DNA of 30,142 bases from Prevotella sp. (GTDB taxonomy: Bacteria > Bacteroidota > Bacteroidia > Bacteroidales > Bacteroidaceae), in NCBI GenBank assembly GCA_016283605.1, contig JAEENF010000126.1, positions 1 through 30,142 on the forward strand, given 5' to 3'. The translations under genes were made by a program, and so were the position numbers. Below, in pieces: positions 14,469 through 23,844 of this stretch; position 1 is the stretch's first letter; the number at the start of each line of letters is the position of its first letter. The notes below the pieces were generated by a model. It was not told the origin of the DNA. It searched no databases and saw only the letters and a list, made by a program, of their open reading frames with translations.

Positions 14469-14924
14469 ATGCGTTTTTTAGGTAATATAGAAGCTAAGAT
14501 TGATTCTAAGGGAAGAGCCTTCTTACCAGCCGTTTTCCGCAAGGTGCTGCAGTCATCAGGCGAAGAAAACCTCGTGCTGCGTAAGGACATCTTCCAGCAA
14601 TGCCTGGTTCTTTTTCCTGAAAGCGTATGGAACGGACGGGTGGATCTCCTGAAGTCACAACTGGCCCCATGGAAACCCTCTCACCAGCAAATCCTCCGAC
14701 AGTTTGTCTCCGAGGCAGAAGTAGTTAGCCTTGACGGCAACGGTCGCTTTTTGATTTCGAAACGTTTACAACGAGCGGCTGGTCTAGAACAAGACCTACG
14801 CTTTATAGGTGTCGATGACACCATAGAAATCTGGTCACCCCAGCACCTGGAAGAAGTTCTAAAGAGCGATGAAGAATTTGGTGCCGACCTTGTAAACATC
14901 ATGAATACCGACGACGACAAATGA
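14469..14924 (+). CDS. mraZ: MraZ, transcriptional regulator of the dcw cluster
   Basis: AbrB/SpoVT-fold DNA-binding protein that forms ring oligomers and regulates its own operon. ATG 14469 gives 151 residues starting MRFLGNIEAKIDSKGRAFLPAVFRK, the typical first swapped-hairpin motif. The second motif, VSLDGNGRFLISKRLQRAAGLEQDLRFIGVDDTIEIW, lies in the C-terminal half. The open frame extends to 14406 but crosses the promoter. It heads the dcw cluster and overlaps rsmH by 4 bases (ATGA). Confidence 0.93.
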   Translation: MRFLGNIEAKIDSKGRAFLPAVFRKVLQSSGEENLVLRKDIFQQCLVLFPESVWNGRVDLLKSQLAPWKPSHQQILRQFVSEAEVVSLDGNGRFLISKRLQRAAGLEQDLRFIGVDDTIEIWSPQHLEEVLKSDEEFGADLVNIMNTDDDK

Positions 14925-15841
14925 TCAAGACGGCTGAGACATATCACATTCCAGTACTCCTACGGGAGAGCGTCGACGGGCTTGCTATCAAGCCCGACGG
15001 TGTTTATATAGATGTAACTTTCGGTGGAGGCGGCCACAGCAAGGAGATCTTGAGCAGATTAGGAGAGAATGGTCATTTATACAGCTTTGACCAAGATGCC
15101 GATGCGGAAAAAAATATCGTTAACGATGATAGATTCACCTTCGTCAGGAGCAACTTTAGATATATCAAAAACTGGATGCGCTACTATGGAGAGGAGAAAA
15201 TTGACGGGTTGCTGGCAGACCTTGGGGTATCCAGTCACCACTTCGATGATGAGACACGTGGGTTCTCCTTCCGTTATGACGCACCCTTAGACATGCGGAT
15301 GAACAAAAGGGCCGGTCAGACAGCCGCGGACATACTCAACAACTACGATGAAGAGCAACTTGCAGATGTCTTGTACATCTACGGAGAACTCAAGTCGGCA
15401 AGGAAAATTGCTTCAGCCATCGTAAAGGCTAGAAGTCAAAAGCGCATAGAGACCACTGGAGACCTACAGCAAGCCTGTGGCAGTCTTTTCCTTCGGGAAC
15501 GTGAAAAGAAAGAGACGGCAAAACTCTTCCAAGCCCTTCGCATAGAAGTGAATCATGAGATGGAAGCTCTTTGCGAGATGCTCAACAGTGCCAAGGACCT
15601 CCTCTGCGTTGGCGGCAGACTATCCGTCATCACTTACCATTCACTCGAAGACCGTCTTGTCAAGAACATGATGAAAGCAGGTAATGTCGAAGGTAAGGTA
15701 AGTCAGGACTTCTACGGCTTCAAGAAGTCGCCCCTCCGACCTGTAAGCAACAAGGTCGTAACCCCTGATGCAGACGAGCTGGAACGTAATCCGCGAAGCC
15801 GAAGTGCAAAGCTTAGAATAGCAGAAAGGACAGAAGCATGA
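14921..15841 (+). CDS. rsmH: 16S rRNA (cytosine(1402)-N(4))-methyltransferase
   Basis: S-adenosylmethionine-dependent methylation of C1402 in the 16S rRNA decoding centre. The 306 residues match RsmH/MraW throughout: HIPVLLRESVDGL (9-21), YIDVTFGGGGHSKEIL (29-44, the SAM-binding glycine loop), DGLLADLGVSSHHFD, PLDMRMNKRAGQTAADILN, and VNHEMEAL. The C-terminus has the basic RNPRSRSAKLRIAER motif. ATGA overlaps at both ends couple it to mraZ and to the ftsL-like gene. Confidence 0.97.
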   Translation: MIKTAETYHIPVLLRESVDGLAIKPDGVYIDVTFGGGGHSKEILSRLGENGHLYSFDQDADAEKNIVNDDRFTFVRSNFRYIKNWMRYYGEEKIDGLLADLGVSSHHFDDETRGFSFRYDAPLDMRMNKRAGQTAADILNNYDEEQLADVLYIYGELKSARKIASAIVKARSQKRIETTGDLQQACGSLFLREREKKETAKLFQALRIEVNHEMEALCEMLNSAKDLLCVGGRLSVITYHSLEDRLVKNMMKAGNVEGKVSQDFYGFKKSPLRPVSNKVVTPDADELERNPRSRSAKLRIAERTEA

Positions 15842-16305
15842 ATGAGAACGAAATACAACAGGAAGGACAACGGATAGAAGAGACTGTCAACATCAAGGAA
15901 GAAAGTTCCGAGATGAAAGAACAGACGAAGAATACTATCCAGAAGATCAAGGAGAAGGTTCAGGAAGATGACCCCAAGCCTTCTTCTGCAATGACGCTGA
16001 GAACGATTCTTGGTGGCGACTTCCTTACTGCAGAGATGGTGCGTCACCAAATCTGGCTCATCATCTTAGTCGTTGTTTTCGCCATCATTTACGTCGCTTT
16101 CAGATACCAGTGCCAGCAGGATCTCATCACCATTGATAAAAAGGAGAAGGAACTGCTTGATGCAAAATACAAAGCGCTCTCTAGTTCGAGTACGCTCACG
16201 GAGAAGTGCCGTGAAAGTCATGTGCTAGACGCACTCAAAAACAATAAGGACAGTGTGCTGAAGATATCAGACCAGCCACCTTATATTATTAATGTACCAG
16301 AATAA
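15838..16305 (+). CDS. ftsL: FtsL-like cell division protein
   Basis: Bitopic inner-membrane protein expected to join the FtsQLB-type complex at the septum. The 155 residues have a long acidic and basic cytoplasmic arm (1-70), one membrane segment (about 71-89, IWLIILVVVFAIIYVAF) and a short periplasmic coiled region (about 92-125). Primary similarity to E. coli FtsL is low; the call rests on topology and on position between rsmH and ftsI. It overlaps rsmH by 4 bases and ends 3 bases before ftsI. The cytoplasmic arm is much longer than in E. coli. Confidence 0.8.
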   Translation: MNENEIQQEGQRIEETVNIKEESSEMKEQTKNTIQKIKEKVQEDDPKPSSAMTLRTILGGDFLTAEMVRHQIWLIILVVVFAIIYVAFRYQCQQDLITIDKKEKELLDAKYKALSSSSTLTEKCRESHVLDALKNNKDSVLKISDQPPYIINVPE

Positions 16306-16308
16306 GAT

Positions 16309-18432
16309 ATGAGTAAGTTCAGTAGAGACAAGGTCATGCCACGCTACTTCGCTATCGCAGTAGTTTTGACATTTCTTGGTTTAGCCGTCATCGCCAAGGC
16401 CATGTATATTATGACCGCCAAGAAAGACTACTGGACACAAGTGGCCTCACGCTTGAAACGCGACAGTGTCAGTGTGAAGCCTAACAGGGGTAACATTCTC
16501 AGCTGCGACGGTCAGCTTATGGCCAGCAGTATCCCTGAATACAAGGTATATGTGGATTTCCAGGCCGGTGCAACAGACTCCATCGGCAACCACAATCGCG
16601 ATTCTTTATGGGAAGTGCACATTGACACGATCTGTCAGGAACTACATCAGATCTTCCCCAGCCAGACACCCGCAGAATTCAAAGCTCATCTGTTGGAAGG
16701 CAAGAAAAAAGTGATGAAAAATGGCACTATTGGTGCCAGGCATTGGGCCATCTGGCCTAAGAGGGTTGACTATAACACTTTCTGTGAAGTGCGTAAGTTG
16801 CCTATCTTCTGCGAACCTCCCGGCAAGGGGGGCTTCCACTGGGAAGAGTACAATGCACGTCGGCGACCTTTTGGTTCACTGGCTCAACGCACCGTGGGTG
16901 ACATGTTCGGTGCAAAAGACAGTGCAAAATACGGACTCGAACTATCCTATGATTCCATCCTGCGAGGTACAAACGGTTTGATGCATCGCCGTAAGGTACT
17001 CAGCAAATACCTTGACATACCCGTCCTTACCCCCATTGACGGTGCCGATATTGTCACGACCATAGACGTAGGCATGCAAGATATTGCCGAACGTGCAGTG
17101 GTAGAGGAACTGAAGGAGATTGGCGGAGAAATGGGTGTGGCCATTCTTATGGAAGTGAAGACAGGAGATGTGAAAGCCATCGTAAATATGACGCGTGGCG
17201 GTGATGGCGAATACCACGAAATGGTAAATAATGCCATCAGTTACCGCTGCGAACCCGGCTCCGTTTTCAAGGTTGCCTCATTCCTTGTGGCTCTCGATGA
17301 TGGCGTTGTTGATACCAGTTACGTCATCCACACTGGCAACGGAGTACTCAATATGCATGGAAGGGACATGAAGGATCACAACTGGCGTCGTGGCGGCTAT
17401 CAAGACATCAATGTAGCGCGGGCACTGGAAGTAAGTTCGAATATCGGCGTAAGCCATGTTATTGACAAATTCTATGGGAGTAATCCCAAGAAATATGTAG
17501 AAGGTCTTTATCGTGTTGGCATTCACGAAGACCTGAGAATCCCACTCGTAGGCTACCATGCGCCTTGGATTCGTATGCCCGACACTAAGACCACTGACCG
17601 TAGCAAGTACTGGAGTAAGACCACCCTGCCCTGGATGAGCATCGGCTATGAGACTCAAATTGCGCCTATCAATACGGTAGCATTTTACAATGCTATTGCA
17701 AATAATGGCAAGATGATGCAACCTCGTTTCGTTAAACAGTTGGTCAAAGACGGAGAGGTCATCAAGGAGTTTGAACCCGTCGTGCTTAAAGAACAGATAG
17801 CCAAACCCCAGGCTATTAAGACCATGCAGACCATTCTTGAGCATGTCGTCAGTCAGGGTCTGGGAAGGAAAGCTGGTTCGAAGTCCTTCAAGGTAGCAGG
17901 AAAGACCGGAACGGCCCAGGTGGCAGACCAATTTGGCGGCTATCACTCTGGTGTGACACGCTACTGGCTTTCTTTTGCCGGATATTTCCCTGCCGATGAT
18001 CCACGCTATACCTGTATCGTCTGCTTAAAGAAGTCCGGACTCCCTGCCTCAGGTGGAGGTATGAGCGGTGTCGTCTTCCACCATATCTCTGAAGGCGTGA
18101 TGGCACAGAATCTCAAACTGAGTGTAGAAGACGCGCGCGACTCTTTGTCTATCCTAAGACCAGACGTCAAGGATGGTGATATCGTGGCTGCAGAATATGT
18201 GTTAAACCATTTAGGCGTAAAAGGCAATGGCAACTGGAAAGGCGTAAAGACCAACAGTGCTCGTACTATCATGCCAAACGTGACAGGAATGGGTGCTCGT
18301 GATGCTGTCTATCAGTTGGAAAGCAGAGGAGTGAAAGCGATTGTCAAAGGACGCGGTAGGGTAAAATCGCAAAGCATCTATAGCGGCACGACAATTAAAA
18401 ACGGCATGGTGTGCGAACTTCATTTGGAATAA
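16309..18432 (+). CDS. ftsI: septal peptidoglycan transpeptidase (PBP3/FtsI) with PASTA domain
   Basis: Class B penicillin-binding protein that cross-links septal peptidoglycan with FtsW; inner membrane, catalytic domain in the periplasm. In 707 residues there is an N-terminal membrane helix (about 12-34), a PBP dimer domain with RGNILSCDG (60-68), then the transpeptidase: S318 in EPGSVFK (SxxK), S376-S-N378 (SxN) and K532-T-G (KTG). A single PASTA-like domain covers about 645-707 (IMPNVTGMGARDAVYQLE). The C-terminal PASTA makes it longer than E. coli FtsI. It lies between the ftsL-like gene and murE. Confidence 0.95.
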   Translation: MSKFSRDKVMPRYFAIAVVLTFLGLAVIAKAMYIMTAKKDYWTQVASRLKRDSVSVKPNRGNILSCDGQLMASSIPEYKVYVDFQAGATDSIGNHNRDSLWEVHIDTICQELHQIFPSQTPAEFKAHLLEGKKKVMKNGTIGARHWAIWPKRVDYNTFCEVRKLPIFCEPPGKGGFHWEEYNARRRPFGSLAQRTVGDMFGAKDSAKYGLELSYDSILRGTNGLMHRRKVLSKYLDIPVLTPIDGADIVTTIDVGMQDIAERAVVEELKEIGGEMGVAILMEVKTGDVKAIVNMTRGGDGEYHEMVNNAISYRCEPGSVFKVASFLVALDDGVVDTSYVIHTGNGVLNMHGRDMKDHNWRRGGYQDINVARALEVSSNIGVSHVIDKFYGSNPKKYVEGLYRVGIHEDLRIPLVGYHAPWIRMPDTKTTDRSKYWSKTTLPWMSIGYETQIAPINTVAFYNAIANNGKMMQPRFVKQLVKDGEVIKEFEPVVLKEQIAKPQAIKTMQTILEHVVSQGLGRKAGSKSFKVAGKTGTAQVADQFGGYHSGVTRYWLSFAGYFPADDPRYTCIVCLKKSGLPASGGGMSGVVFHHISEGVMAQNLKLSVEDARDSLSILRPDVKDGDIVAAEYVLNHLGVKGNGNWKGVKTNSARTIMPNVTGMGARDAVYQLESRGVKAIVKGRGRVKSQSIYSGTTIKNGMVCELHLE

Positions 18433-18448
18433 TAAATATACTAAAGAT

Positions 18449-19900
18449 ATGAAACTAAAAGAGCTACTCAAAAACGTCAGTCCTCTCCATATCGTTGGCG
18501 ATATAGAGGTGGACATCACAGGAGTGAACATCGATTCCAGACGTATAGAATCTGGACATCTCTTTGTTGCAATAGCTGGAACCCAGACCGATGGCCACAA
18601 GTACATCCCGAAAGCCATTGAACTGGGAGCTAAGGCCATACTCTGTGAACAGTTTCCAGAAATACTGACAGACGGTGTGACCTACGTTTCTGTTGCGTCT
18701 ACGGAAGATGCCGTTGGAAAAGTAGCTACGCTTTTCTACGGTGACCCGTCGTCGAAACTTACACTCGTAGGAGTCACTGGCACCAATGGAAAGACAACCA
18801 TCGCCACCTTATTATATAATATGTTCCGTCAGTTCGGACACCGTTGCGGTCTGCTCTCAACAGTATGTAATTATATCGAAGGTGAAGCTATACCTGCAGA
18901 CCATACAACACCGGATCCCATCGAACTCAATCGTTTACTGGCGCAGATGGTTGATAGCGGATGCGAGTATGCATTTATGGAATGTAGCAGTCATGCTATC
19001 GCCCAGAAGCGCATCGGTGGTCTGAAGTTCAAGGGCGGTATCTTTACGAACCTCACCCGTGATCACTTAGATTATCACAAGACATTCGAGAACTACCGTG
19101 ATGCCAAGAAAGCCTTTTTCGACGGACTCGACAAGGACGCTTTTGCCATCATCAATGCCGATGACAAGAACGGCAGTGTAATGGTTCAAAACTGCAAGGC
19201 ACAGGTTAAGACCTACTCCACCCGAAGCATGGCTGACTTCAAAGCCAGAATCATTGAGTGTCACTTCGAAGGCATGTACCTTGACATCGACGGTAAGGAA
19301 GTTGGAGTACAATTCATCGGGAAATTCAACGTAAGTAACCTATTGGCAGTCTATGGTGCAGCTGTCATGTTAGGTAAGAAAGCCGAAGACATCCTCGTCA
19401 TCCTCAGTACGCTGAAAAGTGTAAACGGAAGACTGGAGCCCATTCACTCACGTGAAGGATATACGGCTATCGTAGACTATGCTCACACACCTGATGCACT
19501 GGAAAATGTACTTAATGCCATCCACGAAGTGCTTAATGGAAAGGGAAAGGTGATTACTGTCTGTGGAGCAGGAGGCAATCGTGACAAGGGGAAACGACCT
19601 CTTATGGCTCAGGAAGCCGTGAAACAGAGTGACAAAGTGATTATCACATCCGATAATCCCCGATTCGAGGAACCTCAAGACATTATCAATGACATGCTTG
19701 CCGGACTTGACGCCAAGCAAATGAAAAAAGTGCTCAGTATCACTGACCGTCGCGAAGCTATTCGTACGGCTTGTATGATGGCAGAAAAGGGAGATGTCAT
19801 TCTCATTGCGGGAAAAGGCCATGAAGATTATCAAGAAATAAAAGGTGTGAAACACCATTTCGATGACAAAGAAGTGGTCCGCGAAATCTTTGAACTTTAA
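18449..19900 (+). CDS. murE: UDP-MurNAc-tripeptide synthetase (meso-DAP ligase)
   Basis: ATP-dependent cytoplasmic ligase that adds the third stem-peptide residue to UDP-MurNAc-L-Ala-D-Glu. The 483 residues carry the Mur ligase signature GTNGKTT (111-117), the HTTPDP loop, and DNPR at 402-405. DNPR marks meso-diaminopimelate-specific MurE, which fits a Gram-negative-type wall. The C-terminal KGHEDYQ is conserved. It follows ftsI by 16 bases; the usual next gene, murF, is absent and mraY follows instead. Confidence 0.97.
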   Translation: MKLKELLKNVSPLHIVGDIEVDITGVNIDSRRIESGHLFVAIAGTQTDGHKYIPKAIELGAKAILCEQFPEILTDGVTYVSVASTEDAVGKVATLFYGDPSSKLTLVGVTGTNGKTTIATLLYNMFRQFGHRCGLLSTVCNYIEGEAIPADHTTPDPIELNRLLAQMVDSGCEYAFMECSSHAIAQKRIGGLKFKGGIFTNLTRDHLDYHKTFENYRDAKKAFFDGLDKDAFAIINADDKNGSVMVQNCKAQVKTYSTRSMADFKARIIECHFEGMYLDIDGKEVGVQFIGKFNVSNLLAVYGAAVMLGKKAEDILVILSTLKSVNGRLEPIHSREGYTAIVDYAHTPDALENVLNAIHEVLNGKGKVITVCGAGGNRDKGKRPLMAQEAVKQSDKVIITSDNPRFEEPQDIINDMLAGLDAKQMKKVLSITDRREAIRTACMMAEKGDVILIAGKGHEDYQEIKGVKHHFDDKEVVREIFEL

Positions 19901-19912
19901 AACTTACGTGAT

Positions 19913-21184
19913 ATGTTGTACTATTTCTTCAGATTCCTCGACCAGTATGATATTCCGGGTTCCCACATGTGGGCCTATATATCCTTCCGTGCTATCATAA
20001 CACTGATCCTCTCGCTGCTCATCTCAGCGTGGTTCGGAGAGAAGTTCATCAAATGGATGAAGCGCAGGAAGATCTTCGAGACTGAACGCGACCCGGAGAT
20101 TGATCCCTTTGGTGTTGAGAAGAAAGGTGTGCCTACAATGGGAGGTATCATCATCATTGTTAGCATACTTGTACCTGTTCTGCTATTTGGACGTATTCGA
20201 AACATCTATCTCATCTTAATGGTCATCACTACCGTATGGCTGGGATTCCTTGGTTTTCTTGATGACTACATCAAAATATTCCGACGCAACAAGGAAGGTT
20301 TGAAGGGAAAATACAAGATTGTAGGCCAGGTAAGCATTGGTTTTATCGTAGGTCTGACACTTTGGCTAAGCCCTGATGTCGTTGTACGGGAGAATGTCAA
20401 CGTACAACAACAGAACAAGGAAATCGTGGTAAAACATAAAAAAGAAGCGGTGAAATCGTTAAAAACGACCATCCCTTTCATCAAGAACCACAATCTGAAC
20501 TATTCCGATGTGATGTCCTTCTGCGGGAAGTATAAAGTGGCAGCTGGTTGGGTGGTATTTGTCTTCATCACCATTCTCGTCGTAACCGCAGTCAGCAATG
20601 GCGCCAACCTCAATGACGGTATGGATGGTATGTGTGCTGGTAACTCCGCCATTATCGGAGCTGCACTGGGTATTTTGGCCTATGTATCATCGCACATCGG
20701 ATATGCCTCATATTTCGATATCATGTATATCCCGCATAGCGAGGAACTAGTTGTGTTCCTTAGCGCTTTCATTGGTGCCATGGTGGGTTTCTTATGGTAT
20801 AATGCTTTCCCGGCTCAGGTCTTCATGGGAGATACCGGTTCACTAACCATTGGTGGTATCATCGGAGTCTGTGCTGTGATCATTCATAAGGAGTTACTGC
20901 TTCCGATTCTCTGCGGCATCTTCTTCGTAGAGAGTCTGAGTGTGATTATCCAGACACAATGGTTCAAAATACAAAAACGTAAAGGCAAGCGGGTTCGGGT
21001 CTTCCGTGCCACGCCCATTCACGATAATTTCCGTAAGCTGGACTCACAGCTTGATGCCACAAGCACCTATCTTCTTAAGGGATGGCCCCACCGTCCTTTC
21101 CATGAGTCAAAGATAACCATCCGTTTCTGGATTACATCTATCATCCTAGCAGCCATTGCCATCATGACACTCAAGATGAGGTGA
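19913..21184 (+). CDS. mraY: phospho-MurNAc-pentapeptide translocase
   Basis: Integral inner-membrane enzyme that transfers phospho-MurNAc-pentapeptide from UDP to undecaprenyl phosphate, making lipid I. The 423 residues (E. coli about 360) include about ten membrane helices, FLDDYIKIFRRN with DD at 117-118, NLNDGMDGM around 233-240 and MGDTGS with D307, the active-site Asp set. The extra length is an insertion near 156-205 rich in Val/Lys/Gln/Asn (VRENVNVQQQNKEIVVKHKK), typical of Bacteroidota MraY. It lies 12 bases after murE. Confidence 0.96.
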   Translation: MLYYFFRFLDQYDIPGSHMWAYISFRAIITLILSLLISAWFGEKFIKWMKRRKIFETERDPEIDPFGVEKKGVPTMGGIIIIVSILVPVLLFGRIRNIYLILMVITTVWLGFLGFLDDYIKIFRRNKEGLKGKYKIVGQVSIGFIVGLTLWLSPDVVVRENVNVQQQNKEIVVKHKKEAVKSLKTTIPFIKNHNLNYSDVMSFCGKYKVAAGWVVFVFITILVVTAVSNGANLNDGMDGMCAGNSAIIGAALGILAYVSSHIGYASYFDIMYIPHSEELVVFLSAFIGAMVGFLWYNAFPAQVFMGDTGSLTIGGIIGVCAVIIHKELLLPILCGIFFVESLSVIIQTQWFKIQKRKGKRVRVFRATPIHDNFRKLDSQLDATSTYLLKGWPHRPFHESKITIRFWITSIILAAIAIMTLKMR

Positions 21185-21228
21185 AACATAATAACTTTTA
21201 AAGACAGAATAACATATTAACAGATTTC

Positions 21229-22560
21229 ATGAAAAGAATCGTTATACTAGGAGCAGGAGAGAGTGGCGCTGGAGCAGCTATACTCGCAAAGAAAGAAGGA
21301 TTTGACGTTTTCGTGTCAGACATGTCTAAGATTGCTGACAAGTACAAGAAGATGCTCAATGACCACCATATTGAGTGGGAGGAAGGTCAACATACTGAAG
21401 AGAAAATATTGAATGCAGACGAGATCATCAAGAGTCCTGGCATCCCTGAGACTGCACCGATGGTGAGGAAAGCTATTGAAAAGGGTATTCACATCATCAG
21501 CGAGATAGAGTTTGCCGGACGCTATACTCATTCTAAGATGATCTGCATAACTGGTTCGAATGGTAAAACCACAACCACATCGCTCATTTATCACATCTTC
21601 AAGGATGCCGGCTATGATGCCGGGCTTGCAGGAAATATCGGAAATTCCCTGGCTCTTCAGGTTGCTGAGGATCCGCATGAGTACTATATCATAGAGCTCA
21701 GTTCATTTCAGCTCGACAACATGTACGACTTCCGGGCCAATATCGCTATCCTCCTAAACATCACACCAGACCATCTGGACCGTTACGGTTTCGAGATGCA
21801 GAACTATGTTGATGCTAAGATGCGCATCATCCAGAACCAGACGCCACAGGACGCCTTTATCTACTGGAACGATGACCCGATTATCAAACGCGAGTTGGAG
21901 AAATACGACATTAAGGCTATCCAATATCCTTTCTCGGAACTAAAAGAGAAAGGCAGTATTGGTTACATCGAGGCAGGACAATACAAGATAGAGAAACCCG
22001 AGCCATTTAATATGGAACAGGAAAGTCTGAGTCTTACAGGCAAGCACAACATCTACAACTCTCTGGCTGCCGGTATCGCTTCGAATGTGGCAGGAATAAA
22101 GAAAGAGAATATCCGTAAGAGCCTCAGCGACTTCCCTGGTGTAGAACATCGTTTGGAGAAGGTGTGTACTGTCCGAGGCGTTCAGTATATCAATGACTCC
22201 AAGGCTACGAATGTCGATGCTTGCTGGTATGCCCTGGAAGCCATGAAGACAAAGGTCATTCTTATCATCGGTGGAAAGGACAAGGGTAACGACTACGACC
22301 CCATCAAGCCTCTAGTGAAGGAGAAATGCTCAGGTATTGTTTATCTGGGAGCCGACAACCAGAAACTGCATGACAACTTCGATGCTCTGGGTATACCCGT
22401 ACGCGACACCCACTCCATGAAAGACTGCGTGGCAGCCTGCTATGAGATGGCTCAGCCTGGCGAAACTGTCCTGTTAAGCCCCTGCTGCGCTTCTTTTGAC
22501 CTGTTCAAGAACATGGAGGATCGCGGTGAGCAATTCAAAGAACTGGCAAGAAACTTATGA
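21229..22560 (+). CDS. murD: UDP-MurNAc-L-alanine:D-glutamate ligase
   Basis: Cytoplasmic ATP-dependent ligase that adds D-glutamate to UDP-MurNAc-L-Ala. The 443 residues show an N-terminal Rossmann segment (IVILGAGESGAGAAIL), the P-loop GSNGKTTTT from 109, and the C-terminal SKATN and KDKG motifs (INDSKATNVDA, IIGGKDKGNDYDP). There is a 44-base A-rich gap after mraY. Its stop overlaps the ftsW start (ATGA). Confidence 0.96.
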   Translation: MKRIVILGAGESGAGAAILAKKEGFDVFVSDMSKIADKYKKMLNDHHIEWEEGQHTEEKILNADEIIKSPGIPETAPMVRKAIEKGIHIISEIEFAGRYTHSKMICITGSNGKTTTTSLIYHIFKDAGYDAGLAGNIGNSLALQVAEDPHEYYIIELSSFQLDNMYDFRANIAILLNITPDHLDRYGFEMQNYVDAKMRIIQNQTPQDAFIYWNDDPIIKRELEKYDIKAIQYPFSELKEKGSIGYIEAGQYKIEKPEPFNMEQESLSLTGKHNIYNSLAAGIASNVAGIKKENIRKSLSDFPGVEHRLEKVCTVRGVQYINDSKATNVDACWYALEAMKTKVILIIGGKDKGNDYDPIKPLVKEKCSGIVYLGADNQKLHDNFDALGIPVRDTHSMKDCVAACYEMAQPGETVLLSPCCASFDLFKNMEDRGEQFKELARNL

Positions 22561-23810
22561 ATATCAAGATAGGAAATCTTTTTAAGGGCGACAAGGTCAT
22601 CTGGATGGTACTCCTGTTCCTCTGCATGATCAGTATTGTTGAGGTCTTCTCGGCTTCAAGCACACTGACCTATAAGAGCCAGGACTATCTAGGTCCTATC
22701 ATCGGACATTCGTGGAAGATCCTGGTAGGCGTAGGTACAGCCATTCTCATCTTGAATATTCCCTGCCGTTTCTTCAAGTTGATGACCCCCGCCCTGCTAC
22801 TGATATCTGGTATCATGCTGTTCTGGGTGCTGTTCTTCGGCGAAAAGACCAACGATGCCGGACGCTGGATCAGTCTGTTCGGACTGAAATTCCAACCTTC
22901 GGAGATAGCGAAGGGAACGATGGTGTTGGTAACAGCACAAATCCTCAGTGCCATGCAGCGCGAAGACGGTGCAGACAAACGGGCCTTCAAGTACATCCTC
23001 ATCATTGTGTTGCCCACCGCCCTGCTCATCGGATTAGAGAACCTCTCTACGGCTGCACTCATTCTCGCTGTCATTTTTCTTATGATGTTCATCGGTCGAG
23101 TCCCTTTAACGCAATTAGGAAAACTCATGGGGGCTGGAGTGGCATTTGTCATTCTGATGGTAGGAATGATCTACCTGCTAGGCAGCTTCGAGAGTAATGA
23201 CACAACGGAGACACAGACGGAAACCATGGTAAACGGTGAGGTCAAGAAGGACACCAAAAAGAGTGGCGGGGTCTTACACCGATTCTCCACATGGAAAGGC
23301 CGTATAGACAAACATCTGAGTAAGAAGGATGTTGCTCCGGCTGATTATGATCTGGACAAAGACGCCCAGGTGGCCCATGCCAACATTGCCATCGTTGGGA
23401 GTAACATCATTGGTAAAGGTCCAGGTAAGTCTGTAGAACGCGATTTCCTGCCTCAGGCGTTCAGCGACTTTATTTTTGTGATCATCATCGAAGAGCTGGG
23501 TATCATCGGCGCAACATTCGTTGTCTTCCTCTATATCGTCCTACTCTACCGGGCAGCTCGTATCGCCAATCGTTGCGAGAACAATTTCCCCGCCTTTTTA
23601 GTGATGGGACTGGCCCTGATGTTGGTGATACAAGCCACCTTCAACATGCTCGTTGCCGTAGGCATTGCACCTGTAACAGGACAGCCGTTGCCCCTCATCT
23701 CACGCGGCGGAACATCGACAATCATCAATTGCGCCTATATCGGAGCGATGTTAAGTGTTAGCCGTTCTGCAAAAAAAAGACCGCAGAATATGACGTTAAA
23801 CGAAATTTAA
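22557..23810 (+). CDS. ftsW: septal peptidoglycan glycosyltransferase (SEDS protein FtsW)
   Basis: Polytopic inner-membrane polymerase of septal glycan strands, paired with FtsI. The 417 residues contain SEDS signatures: FQPSEIAKGTMV, NLSTAALILAVIFLMMFIGR, and VGIAPVTGQPLPLISRGGTS near the C-terminus. A charged soluble insertion at about 213-275 (ESNDTTETQTE ... KSGGVLHRFSTWKGRID) enlarges the large periplasmic loop. A run of eight A residues lies in the last codons. murG starts 34 bases downstream with its own promoter-like sequence. Confidence 0.94.
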   Translation: MNIKIGNLFKGDKVIWMVLLFLCMISIVEVFSASSTLTYKSQDYLGPIIGHSWKILVGVGTAILILNIPCRFFKLMTPALLLISGIMLFWVLFFGEKTNDAGRWISLFGLKFQPSEIAKGTMVLVTAQILSAMQREDGADKRAFKYILIIVLPTALLIGLENLSTAALILAVIFLMMFIGRVPLTQLGKLMGAGVAFVILMVGMIYLLGSFESNDTTETQTETMVNGEVKKDTKKSGGVLHRFSTWKGRIDKHLSKKDVAPADYDLDKDAQVAHANIAIVGSNIIGKGPGKSVERDFLPQAFSDFIFVIIIEELGIIGATFVVFLYIVLLYRAARIANRCENNFPAFLVMGLALMLVIQATFNMLVAVGIAPVTGQPLPLISRGGTSTIINCAYIGAMLSVSRSAKKRPQNMTLNEI

Positions 23811-23814
23811 TTTG

Positions 23815-23822
23815 TAATTTTG
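23815..23822 (+). promoter_or_regulatory. internal -7 box before murG
   Basis: TAATTTTG, followed by CA, fits TAnnTTTG in the 34-base ftsW-murG gap, 22 bases before the murG ATG. There is no clear -33 TTTG at the right distance. It could drive the distal half of the cluster (murG to ftsZ) separately. An unusual SD-like AGGAAA lies 8 bases before the start. Confidence 0.45.
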
Positions 23823-23844
23823 CACCCAATATACAGGAAATGGT

